Assembly (NCBI GenBank): GCA_035699705.1
Contig: DASSPI010000115.1
Location: 1 to 34,977, forward strand
Reading direction: 5' to 3'
DNA from: CANKHA01 sp035699705
GTDB lineage: Bacteria > Pseudomonadota > Alphaproteobacteria > Rhizobiales > Xanthobacteraceae
DNA: 34,977 bases
The notes under the pieces were generated by a model. It was given only the letters and a program-made list of their open reading frames with translations, was not told where the DNA came from and did not search any database. The stretch's first letter is position 1; every line of letters begins with the position of its first letter. Below, piece after piece: positions 1 through 6,468 of this stretch. A program made the translations under genes and the position numbers.

Positions 1-243
1 CCTTTGCGGCCGGGCCGCAAATTCGATCTGAGCCGCGCCGCCTTTGCCTATTTCGACGGCCTGGAAAAAGGCCTGCTGCCGGACGTCAAGGTCACCCCGT
101 TGCCGTTGGGGCAAAGCTATCCGGCGGGCCCGGTGACCGACACGCAATTGGCCGCGCTCGGACTTGGAAACCTCCTGCCGGCCGGAGCGGTCAGTATCTC
201 GGCACGCCTCTACGCCCTGGAGACGACGGCCGACGAAAGCTGA
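1..243 (+). CDS. C-terminal end of an unrecognised protein (5' end outside the window)
   Basis: The frame is open from base 1 and closes at TGA 241-243, giving about 80 residues. The start lies upstream of the window; the TTG at position 4 is unlikely to be the true start. The peptide is of ordinary composition, with motifs such as PLPLGQSYPAGP and no membrane segment or metal-binding cluster, and I do not recognise the family. A GC-rich hairpin (269-275 with 284-290) follows the stop codon and may end the transcript before the tRNA gene. It could be a full-length small gene only if the TTG is used, and no ribosome-binding site is visible to support that. Confidence 0.5.
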   Translation, partial: PLRPGRKFDLSRAAFAYFDGLEKGLLPDVKVTPLPLGQSYPAGPVTDTQLAALGLGNLLPAGAVSISARLYALETTADES

Positions 244-268
244 TCCGCCATCATTGCTGCCGGGCGCG

Positions 269-290
269 CGCGGGGATGCACGGCCCCGCG
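269..290 (+). terminator. Hairpin downstream of the first gene
   Basis: Perfect 7-bp arms CGCGGGG and CCCCGCG enclose an 8-nt loop, 26 nt after the stop codon. There is no clear T-run, so it is only a possible terminator. Confidence 0.35.
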
Positions 291-314
291 TGCTATGCTA
301 CATCGCGATTCCGC

Positions 315-391
315 GGTCCCGTAGCTCAGCTGGATAGAGCAGCGGTTTCCTAAACCGAAGGTCGCATGTTCGAGTCATGCCGGGACCGCCA
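315..391 (+). tRNA. tRNA-Arg (anticodon CCT)
   Basis: The cloverleaf can be folded by eye: acceptor GGTCCCG (315-321) pairs with CGGGACC (381-387), the D stem is GCTC/GAGC, and the T arm is GCATG-TTCGAGT-CATGC. The anticodon loop TTCCTAA gives anticodon CCT, which reads the rare arginine codon AGG. The discriminator base is G and the CCA end is encoded (389-391). Length 77 nt. It lies 14 nt before the Rrf2 regulator gene. Confidence 0.95.
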
Positions 392-405
392 GCCATAGGT
401 CGTCG

Positions 406-870
406 ATGATTTCCCAACGCGCGCGCTATGCCTTCAAGGCCCTGATCGTGCTGGCCCGGGCCGGCAGCGCCGGCATGCAGATCCGCGACATCGCCGAGAA
501 AGAGCAGATCCCGCGCAAATTCCTTGAACAGATTTTGCTGTCGCTGAAAGCCGGCGGCCTGATCACCAGCCGGCGCGGACGCGAGGGCGGTTATGCGCTG
601 TTGAAAAACGCCGAGTCGATTTCGCTCGGCAGCGTGCTGCGCATGATCGACGGGCCGATCGCGCCGCTGCCGTGTCTGTCGCGCACCGCCTACCGCAAAT
701 GCGACGATTGTCCGAGCGAGGAGCTCTGCGCGGTGCGCGCCGGTTTCGCGGAAGCCTATGAGGCCTCGCTGCGCGTGCTGGAGGCGACGACGATCGCGCA
801 GGCGATGAAGGCGACGGAAGGCAAGCCGCAAGCACGGCGGGTGCCGAAAACTTCCGCCTCGCTGGCATAA
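406..870 (+). CDS. Rrf2-family transcriptional regulator with a four-cysteine cluster
   Basis: The 154-residue protein has the Rrf2 winged helix-turn-helix at the N-terminus, with the family signatures IPRKFLEQIL (about 35-44) and GREGGYAL (about 58-65). A cysteine cluster follows at C90, C99, C102 and C108. Rrf2 members such as IscR bind an Fe-S cluster with three cysteines in this region; others such as CymR control cysteine synthesis. The gene lies directly upstream of the sulfate-uptake operon on the same strand, so control of sulfur assimilation is the likely role, by inference from position. The four-Cys spacing differs from the IscR C-x5-C-x5-C pattern. The ATG at 406 starts the conserved N-terminus; the ribosome-binding site is weak. 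An iron-responsive role (RirA-like) is the main alternative. Confidence 0.85.
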   Translation: MISQRARYAFKALIVLARAGSAGMQIRDIAEKEQIPRKFLEQILLSLKAGGLITSRRGREGGYALLKNAESISLGSVLRMIDGPIAPLPCLSRTAYRKCDDCPSEELCAVRAGFAEAYEASLRVLEATTIAQAMKATEGKPQARRVPKTSASLA

Positions 871-945
871 ATCTGTTTCCCGGCAGGTACTTCCTGGAAA
901 GTCTGTCTTTTTGTCACAGGGGCAGAAAACCTTGCAAACAGGGCC

Positions 946-986
946 TTGACGCAATCTCTACTAACTCGATAGGGTATTGGGAGTAG
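946..986 (+). promoter_or_regulatory. Candidate promoter and operator of the sulfate-uptake operon
   Basis: A TTGACG box (946-951) is followed 18 nt later by TAGGGT (970-975), a plausible -35/-10 pair. An inverted repeat CTACT (958-962) and AGTAG (982-986) brackets the -10 region, where a repressor such as the adjacent Rrf2 protein could bind. A strong ribosome-binding site AAGGAGG (990-996) precedes the start codon at 1003. The operator role is inference. Confidence 0.45.
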
Positions 987-1002
987 CTCAAGGAGGAACC
1001 GC

Positions 1003-2031
1003 ATGCCGGCCAGCGCCCGTAACCTGACCCATGTTCTGTTTGCGCTTGCTGCCTTCCTCCTCTGCTTCGCGATCACCACTTTCGCCCACGGGCAGACCGT
1101 GCTGCTCAATGTCTCCTACGATCCGACCCGCGAGCTTTACAAAGAGATCAACGCCGCCTTCGCCGCCGAATGGAAGGCGCAGAAGGGCGAGACCGTCACC
1201 ATTCGCATGTCGCACGGCGGCTCCGGCGGCCAGGCGCGCGCGGTGATCGACGGATTGAATGCCGACGTGGTGACGCTGGCGCTTTCCGGCGACATCGATG
1301 AGATTGCCAGGCGCAGCGGCAAAATTCCCGCCGATTGGCAAAAGAAGCTGCCGCACAACAGCGCGCCTTACACCTCCACCATCGTCTTCCTGGTTCGCGC
1401 GGGCAATCCGAAGGGCATCAAGGATTGGGGCGATCTGGCCAAGCCTGGCATCGGCGTGATCACGCCCAATCCGAAAACTTCCGGCGGCGCGCGCTGGAAT
1501 TATCTCGCGGCCTGGGCCTGGGCCGAGCGTCAGTTCAGGGGCGACAAGGCCAAAGTGCGCGACTACATCGCCGCGCTGTTCCGCAACGTGCCGGTGCTCG
1601 ACACCGGGGCGCGCGGCGCCACCACGACTTTCGCCCAACGCGGGCTTGGCGACGTGCTGATCGCCTGGGAGAACGAGGCATTCCTTGCTCTCAACGAGTT
1701 CGGCAAGGACAAATTCGAAATCGTCACGCCCTCCATTTCCATTCTGGCCGAGCCTCCGGTGGCGGTGGTGGAAGGCAATGCCGGACCGAAGAAGACGCAA
1801 GCCGTCGCCGAGGCCTATCTGCGCTTCCTCTATTCCCCCAAAGGACAGGCGCTCGCGGCCAAGCATCATTACCGCCCGGCCGCGCCGGAAGCCGCTCACG
1901 CGCAGGACAGCGGGCAATTTGAGAAACTCGACCTCGTCACCATCGACAAGGAGTTCGGCGGCTGGACCAAGGCGCAGCCCGAGCATTTCGGCGACGGCGG
2001 CACCTTCGATCAGCTCTACGGCAAGAAATAA
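1003..2031 (+). CDS. sbp: Sulfate ABC transporter, periplasmic sulfate-binding protein
   Basis: The 342-residue protein has an N-terminal signal peptide (hydrophobic stretch about residues 10-27, cleavage near residue 29). The mature start has the Sbp/CysP signature LLNVSYDPTRELYKEIN, then SHGGSGGQARAVIDGL and a stretch beginning ADVVTLAL, all hallmarks of sulfate/thiosulfate-binding proteins. It captures sulfate in the periplasm and delivers it to CysT-CysW. The length matches the family. The ATG at 1003 has an ideal AAGGAGG site. The gene is the first of a tight operon: CysT begins 3 nt after its stop. Which anion it prefers (sulfate or thiosulfate) cannot be read from the sequence. Confidence 0.95.
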   Translation: MPASARNLTHVLFALAAFLLCFAITTFAHGQTVLLNVSYDPTRELYKEINAAFAAEWKAQKGETVTIRMSHGGSGGQARAVIDGLNADVVTLALSGDIDEIARRSGKIPADWQKKLPHNSAPYTSTIVFLVRAGNPKGIKDWGDLAKPGIGVITPNPKTSGGARWNYLAAWAWAERQFRGDKAKVRDYIAALFRNVPVLDTGARGATTTFAQRGLGDVLIAWENEAFLALNEFGKDKFEIVTPSISILAEPPVAVVEGNAGPKKTQAVAEAYLRFLYSPKGQALAAKHHYRPAAPEAAHAQDSGQFEKLDLVTIDKEFGGWTKAQPEHFGDGGTFDQLYGKK

Positions 2032-2034
2032 CGG

Positions 2035-2883
2035 ATGAGCATGGGGGGCCGCGTCATTCGCAGGAATCAGAGCGTGATTCCCGGTTTCGGGCTGACGCTC
2101 GGCATCACCATCACCGCCTTGTCGCTGGTGGTGCTGATCCCGCTGGCCGCGCTCGCCTTCAAGGCGGCGGGCGTCGGACCGGCGGAATTCTGGCGCATCG
2201 CCGGCAACCCGCGCACGCTGGCGGCGCTGCGGCTCTCCTTCGGCGCCGCCTTTGTCGCGGCGGCGATCAATGCAGTCTTCGGGCTGCTCGTCGCATGGGT
2301 GCTGGTGCGCTACCGCTTCCCGGGCAAGGGCATTCTCGATGCCGCGATCGATCTGCCGATCGCGCTGCCCACGGCGGTGGCCGGCATCTCGCTCGCGGTG
2401 ATCTATGCGCCCAATGGCTGGGTCGGCGCGCTCCTGGCGCCGCTCGGCATCCAGATCGGCTACACGCCGACCGCGGTGGTGCTGGCGCTGATCTTCGTCG
2501 GCCTGCCTTTCGTCGTACGCACGGTGCAGCCGGTGCTGGCGGAAAGCGAAAAGGAGATCGAGGAAGCCGCCGCTCTGCTGGGCGCCGGCCGGCTGCGCAC
2601 GATCTTTTTCGTCGTGCTGCCGCTGGTCACGCCCGCTCTCCTGACCGGCTTCGCGCTCGCCTTCGCCCGCGGCATCGGCGAATACGGCTCGGTCATTTTC
2701 GTGGCGGGGAATCTTCCCTTCGTCTCGGAAATCGCGCCGCTGCTGATCGTGATCCGGCTGGAAGAGTTCGACTATGCCGGCGCCTCGGTCATCGCGAGCG
2801 TCATGCTGGCGCTTTCCTTCATTCTCCTGCTGCTGATCAGCCTGCTGCAGAACCGCAACCGGCGGAGGCTCGGTTATGTCTGA
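2035..2883 (+). CDS. cysT: Sulfate ABC transporter permease CysT (CysU)
   Basis: This 282-residue inner-membrane protein has about six hydrophobic segments and the ABC-permease EAA loop (EEAAALLGAGRLRTIFFVVLP region, near residue 180), which contacts the ATPase. The segment DLPIALPTAVAGISLAV is characteristic of CysT. It forms the sulfate channel with CysW. Translation is probably coupled: the ATG lies 3 nt after the binding-protein stop, and the 3' end overlaps the CysW start by 8 nt. A second in-frame ATG two codons downstream is an alternative start. Confidence 0.95.
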   Translation: MSMGGRVIRRNQSVIPGFGLTLGITITALSLVVLIPLAALAFKAAGVGPAEFWRIAGNPRTLAALRLSFGAAFVAAAINAVFGLLVAWVLVRYRFPGKGILDAAIDLPIALPTAVAGISLAVIYAPNGWVGALLAPLGIQIGYTPTAVVLALIFVGLPFVVRTVQPVLAESEKEIEEAAALLGAGRLRTIFFVVLPLVTPALLTGFALAFARGIGEYGSVIFVAGNLPFVSEIAPLLIVIRLEEFDYAGASVIASVMLALSFILLLLISLLQNRNRRRLGYV

Positions 2884-3751
2884 GATCTCCGCCGTCGCCC
2901 GGCCGCCGAGCAACGCAAGAGTGGCCGACGAGACGCCCTTGGTGCGCTTCGCCTTGATTGCCGTGGCGACGCTGTTCCTGCTCTTGATCCTGTTTCTGCC
3001 GCTGCTCGCGGTCTTCGCCGAGGCCTTTCGGCGTGGCTTCGGCAGCTACCTCGATTCGCTGAGCGACCCAGACGCACTCGCGGCCATTCGCTTGACGCTG
3101 ACCGTGGCCGGGCTGGCTGTCGCCTTCAACATCGTGGTTGGAATTTCCGCCGCCTGGGCGATCGCCAAATTCCATTTCCGCGGCAAGCAGCTGCTGCTGA
3201 CGCTGATCAATCTTCCCTTCTCGGTCTCGCCGGTGATCTCCGGGCTGGTGTTTGTTCTGTTGTTCGGCGCCGGCGGCCTGCTCGGGCCGTGGCTGCAGGC
3301 GCATGGCGTCGAGATCATCTTCGCGCTGCCGGGGATCGTGCTGGCCACGATCTTCGTGACCTTTCCCTTCGTCGCGCAGCAGCTCGTGTCGCTGATGCAG
3401 GCGCAAGGCACGCAGGAAGAGGAGGCCGCGATCTCGCTCGGCGCCTCCGGATGGCGAACCTTCCTGAGCGTGACGCTGCCCAACATCAAATGGGGCCTGC
3501 TCTATGGCGTGCTTCTGTGCAATGCGCGCGCGATGGGCGAGTTCGGCGCGGTTGCGGTGGTGTCGGGACATATTCGCGGGCTGACCAACACGATGCCGCT
3601 GCATGTGGAGATTCTCTACAACGAATATAATTTCGTCGCCGCTTTCGCGGTGGCCTCGCTGCTCGCGATGCTGGCCCTGGTCACCCTCGCGCTGAAGAGT
3701 TTTTTCGAATGGCGCTTTGCCGACGCGATCGCGCTTGGCGCGGCGAGATAA
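2876..3751 (+). CDS. cysW: Sulfate ABC transporter permease CysW
   Basis: This 291-residue inner-membrane partner of CysT has about six membrane segments after a hydrophilic N-terminus. The EAA loop is visible as QEEEAAISLGASGWRTF (about residues 181-197), and INLPFSVSPVISGLVFVLLF is typical of CysW. The gene overlaps the end of cysT by 8 nt (ATGTCTGA), which implies coupled translation and roughly equal amounts. Family length is normal. Confidence 0.95.
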   Translation: MSEISAVARPPSNARVADETPLVRFALIAVATLFLLLILFLPLLAVFAEAFRRGFGSYLDSLSDPDALAAIRLTLTVAGLAVAFNIVVGISAAWAIAKFHFRGKQLLLTLINLPFSVSPVISGLVFVLLFGAGGLLGPWLQAHGVEIIFALPGIVLATIFVTFPFVAQQLVSLMQAQGTQEEEAAISLGASGWRTFLSVTLPNIKWGLLYGVLLCNARAMGEFGAVAVVSGHIRGLTNTMPLHVEILYNEYNFVAAFAVASLLAMLALVTLALKSFFEWRFADAIALGAAR

Positions 3752-3761
3752 GGAAAGCAGC

Positions 3762-4574
3762 ATGTCGGTTTCGGTGACGGTCGAGCATATCGAAAAGGAA
3801 TTCGGTATTTACCCGGCGCTGCGCGGCGCCTCGCTGAAGGTCTGCGCCGGCGAGCTCATGGCCGTCCTCGGTCCTTCCGGCTCCGGCAAGACGACGCTGC
3901 TGCGCGTGGTCGCGGGCCTGGAGCAGCCCGACAGCGGCCGCGTGTTGTTCGGCGATCTCGACGCCGCCACGCTGTCGCTGCGCGAACGGCGCATCGGCTT
4001 CGTGTTCCAGCATTACGCGCTGTTCCGGCATATGACCGTGCTCGACAATGTCGCCTTCGGCCTGCGCGCGCGGCCGCGCCGGTCGCGTCCGCCGGCAGAA
4101 GAAATCCGGCGCCGCTCGCTGGAATTGCTCGATCTCGTCCAGCTCGGCGATTTCGGCAACCGCTATCCGGCGCAATTGTCCGGCGGCCAGCGTCAGCGGG
4201 TGGCGCTGGCGCGCGCGCTCGCCATCGCACCGCGTGTCCTCTTGCTCGACGAGCCGTTCGGGGCGCTCGACGCCAAGGTGCGCAAGGAGCTGCGCCGCTG
4301 GCTGCGCGCGTTCCATGACCAGACCGGCCACACCACCCTGTTCGTGACCCATGACCAGGAAGAGGCTTTTGAGCTGGCCGACCGCGTCGCCATCCTCAAC
4401 CACGGCAGGGTGGAGCAGGTCGGCGCGCCGCGGCTGATCCAGCGGGAGCCGGCCTCCGCCTTTGTGGCGGCCTTTGTCGAGGGCACGGCGCCAGCGCTGA
4501 ACCGGGTTCAAGCGCCAAAAAGCGTGCAAAATCAGCTTTCACGTCTCCGGCCCATGCCGTTTCGGGTGGGCTGA
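3762..4574 (+). CDS. cysA: Sulfate ABC transporter ATP-binding protein CysA, short form
   Basis: The protein hydrolyses ATP in the cytoplasm to drive sulfate import. All ATPase motifs are intact: Walker A GPSGSGKTT (about 37-45), Q-loop VFQHYALF, signature LSGGQRQRVALARA, Walker B RVLLLDEPFGALD and H-loop VTHDQEEA. The ATG at 3762 is preferred over an in-frame TTG at 3717 that lies inside cysW, because an AAGGAAAG ribosome-binding site precedes it. The product is 270 residues, whereas typical CysA proteins have roughly 340-365. The C-terminal regulatory/TOBE-like part is missing, and the last 30 or so residues are a basic tail unlike the family. Only about 120 nt separate it from cysQ, so no displaced domain follows. 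Confidence 0.92.
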   Translation: MSVSVTVEHIEKEFGIYPALRGASLKVCAGELMAVLGPSGSGKTTLLRVVAGLEQPDSGRVLFGDLDAATLSLRERRIGFVFQHYALFRHMTVLDNVAFGLRARPRRSRPPAEEIRRRSLELLDLVQLGDFGNRYPAQLSGGQRQRVALARALAIAPRVLLLDEPFGALDAKVRKELRRWLRAFHDQTGHTTLFVTHDQEEAFELADRVAILNHGRVEQVGAPRLIQREPASAFVAAFVEGTAPALNRVQAPKSVQNQLSRLRPMPFRVG

Positions 4575-4620
4575 CCCGCATTAACAAAACCGCCGAATCC
4601 CGCACAGTTTTGGTGAAGCC

Positions 4621-4659
4621 CGCCGCCTTTTATGGCATTGGTATTGCCATAAATCGGCG
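4621..4659. promoter_or_regulatory. Palindrome between cysA and cysQ (operator or hairpin)
   Basis: A perfect 9-bp inverted repeat, TTTATGGCA (4629-4637) and TGCCATAAA (4645-4653), surrounds a 7-nt spacer. An outer pairing CGCCG (4621-4625) with CGGCG (4655-4659) extends it. No T-run follows, so an operator for the cysQ-cysD-cysNC unit, or an mRNA-processing hairpin, fits better than an intrinsic terminator. Confidence 0.5.
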
Positions 4660-4696
4660 CTAAGCCGCCCACTTACCCCCATCAGCCGGTCGGACC

Positions 4697-5494
4697 ATGA
4701 ATGACGCTGCCAGGAACGAACTTGCTTCGCGCTTCGGAGACATCGCCTCCGAGGCCGGCAAGGTCATCATGGCGATCTATTCGCCGATGCTGAAGGTCGC
4801 CGCCAAGCTCGACGGCTCTCCGGTGAGCGAGGCCGATGCGGCCGCCGAGCGGGTGATCCTGGAGCGGCTGAAAGAAGTCATCCCCGGGGTGCCGGTCGTC
4901 GCCGAGGAATCCTTCGACGCCAAGATCGACGGCTCCGCGCCGGCACGTTTCGTTCTGGTCGATCCGCTCGACGGCACGCGCGAATTCATCACCGGCAGCC
5001 ACGAGTTCACCGTCAACATCGCGCTGGTCGAGGACGGCAAGCCGGTGGTCGGCTGCGTCTATGCGCCGGCGCTGAACCAGATGTACATCGCCGGAGCCGG
5101 CGCCTGGCGCGCCGAGGTCCGCCCCGGCGATGCGGTTCCCAAGCTCGAGGCCATGCAGAAGCTCGCGACCGAGCCTTATCCGGCCGGGGGCCTGCGCGCG
5201 ATGGCGAGCCGCTCGCATCTCGATCCGGAAACCGAGGCGCTGCTGAAACGGCTGCAAGTGGGAAGCTTCAAGTCCGCCGGCTCTTCGCTAAAATTTTGCT
5301 GGATCGCCCAGGGAGACGGGGACATTTACCCCCGTCTTGCGCCCACCATGGAATGGGATACCGCGGCCGGACATGCGGTGTTGACGGCGGCGGGAGGATG
5401 CGTAAACGGTAGGGATGGATCTCCCTTTCGCTATGGAAAAGCAGGCTATCGCAACGACGGTTTTGTTGCCTGGGGCCGTGAGCCTCTGCCGTGA
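4697..5494 (+). CDS. cysQ: 3'(2'),5'-bisphosphate nucleotidase CysQ
   Basis: The 265-residue protein belongs to the inositol-monophosphatase superfamily. Metal-site motifs are present: E70-E71 (VAEES), DPLDGT at 89-94, and WDTAAGHAVLTAAGG beginning at W220 with D221. It converts PAP, the by-product of PAPS use, to AMP and phosphate, relieving inhibition of sulfate assimilation. This fits its place just before cysD-cysNC. Its stop TGA (5492-5494) lies about 26 nt before the chosen cysD start. The ATG at 4697 gives the normal family length. Inositol monophosphatase activity is the less likely alternative. Confidence 0.93.
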   Translation: MNDAARNELASRFGDIASEAGKVIMAIYSPMLKVAAKLDGSPVSEADAAAERVILERLKEVIPGVPVVAEESFDAKIDGSAPARFVLVDPLDGTREFITGSHEFTVNIALVEDGKPVVGCVYAPALNQMYIAGAGAWRAEVRPGDAVPKLEAMQKLATEPYPAGGLRAMASRSHLDPETEALLKRLQVGSFKSAGSSLKFCWIAQGDGDIYPRLAPTMEWDTAAGHAVLTAAGGCVNGRDGSPFRYGKAGYRNDGFVAWGREPLP

Positions 5495-5520
5495 CCGCCG
5501 AGATGCGCCAGGACCCCAGC

Positions 5521-6468
5521 ATGAATTTCATGACCACGAACACTAATCCCGTGGCCGGCTCGAAGGAAAAACTTCCGGCGCATCTCAAGCGCCTGGAAGC
5601 GGAATCGATCGAGATCATCCGCGAAGTGGTGGCGGAATTCCGCAACCCGGTGATGCTTTATTCGATCGGCAAGGATTCCAGCGTCATGCTGCACCTTGCG
5701 ATCAAGGCTTTCTATCCGTCGCCGCTGCCATTCCCGCTCATGCACGTCGATACGACGTGGAAGTTCCGTGAGATGATCGCCTTTCGCGACGAGACCGCAA
5801 AGCGGCTCAATCTCAATCTGATCGTCTACGTCAACCAGAAGGGCATCGACGCCGGCGTCAGCCCGTTCGCCTCAGGCTCGGCCGTGCACACCCATGTGAT
5901 GAAGACCGAGGGGCTGAAGCAGGCGCTCGACAAGTATCAGTTCGATGCTGCTTTCGGCGGCGCGCGCCGCGACGAGGAAAAGAGCCGCGCCAAGGAGCGC
6001 ATCTTTTCCTTCCGCTCCAAGGCGCATGCCTGGGATCCGCGCAACCAGCGTCCCGAACTCTGGAACCTGTTCAACACCCGCATCCGCCAGGGCGAGTCGA
6101 TCCGCGTCTTCCCGCTCTCGAACTGGACCGAACTCGACGTCTGGACTTATGTCCAGCTCGAGAAGATTCCGGTGGTGCCGCTGTATTTCTCCAAGGAGCG
6201 CCCGGTGGTGGAGCGCGCCGGCACGCTGCTGATGGTCGATGACGAGCGCATGCCGCTGGAGCCCGGAGAGAAGCCGCAGATGCGCCGCGTGCGCTTCCGC
6301 ACGCTCGGCTGCTATCCGCTTACCGGCGCGATCGAATCCGACGCCACGACGCTCGACGATATCGTGGCCGAGATGAAGACCGCGCAGGTCTCCGAACGCC
6401 AGGGCCGCCTGATCGATACCGACGAAGCCGCCTCGATGGAAAAGAAAAAACGCGAGGGGTATTTCTGA
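5521..6468 (+). CDS. cysD: Sulfate adenylyltransferase subunit 2 (CysD)
   Basis: This is the small, catalytic subunit of ATP sulfurylase, which forms adenosine 5'-phosphosulfate from ATP and sulfate with CysN. The PP-loop SIGKDSSVML begins at about residue 48. Further family blocks are PFPLMHVDTTWKF, AFGGARRDEEKSRAKER and FPLSNWTELDVWTY. The ATG at 5521 has an AGGA site 7 nt upstream and gives 315 residues, close to rhizobial CysD. Upstream in-frame starts at 5491 (GTG, overlapping the cysQ stop) and 5503 (ATG) are possible but would add non-conserved residues. The stop overlaps the cysNC start (TGATG), implying coupled translation. Confidence 0.95.
   Translation: MNFMTTNTNPVAGSKEKLPAHLKRLEAESIEIIREVVAEFRNPVMLYSIGKDSSVMLHLAIKAFYPSPLPFPLMHVDTTWKFREMIAFRDETAKRLNLNLIVYVNQKGIDAGVSPFASGSAVHTHVMKTEGLKQALDKYQFDAAFGGARRDEEKSRAKERIFSFRSKAHAWDPRNQRPELWNLFNTRIRQGESIRVFPLSNWTELDVWTYVQLEKIPVVPLYFSKERPVVERAGTLLMVDDERMPLEPGEKPQMRRVRFRTLGCYPLTGAIESDATTLDDIVAEMKTAQVSERQGRLIDTDEAASMEKKKREGYF

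Noticed and set aside
988..2913. Very long open frame on the minus strand opposite the sulfate genes
   Set aside because: It is Arg/Gln/His/Glu-rich low-complexity translation of the antisense of sbp and cysT, whose own frames carry clear family motifs. High GC produces such shadows.
4500..4696. Frameshift explaining the short CysA
   Set aside because: No other frame in this stretch resembles the missing C-terminal domain, and there is too little room before cysQ.
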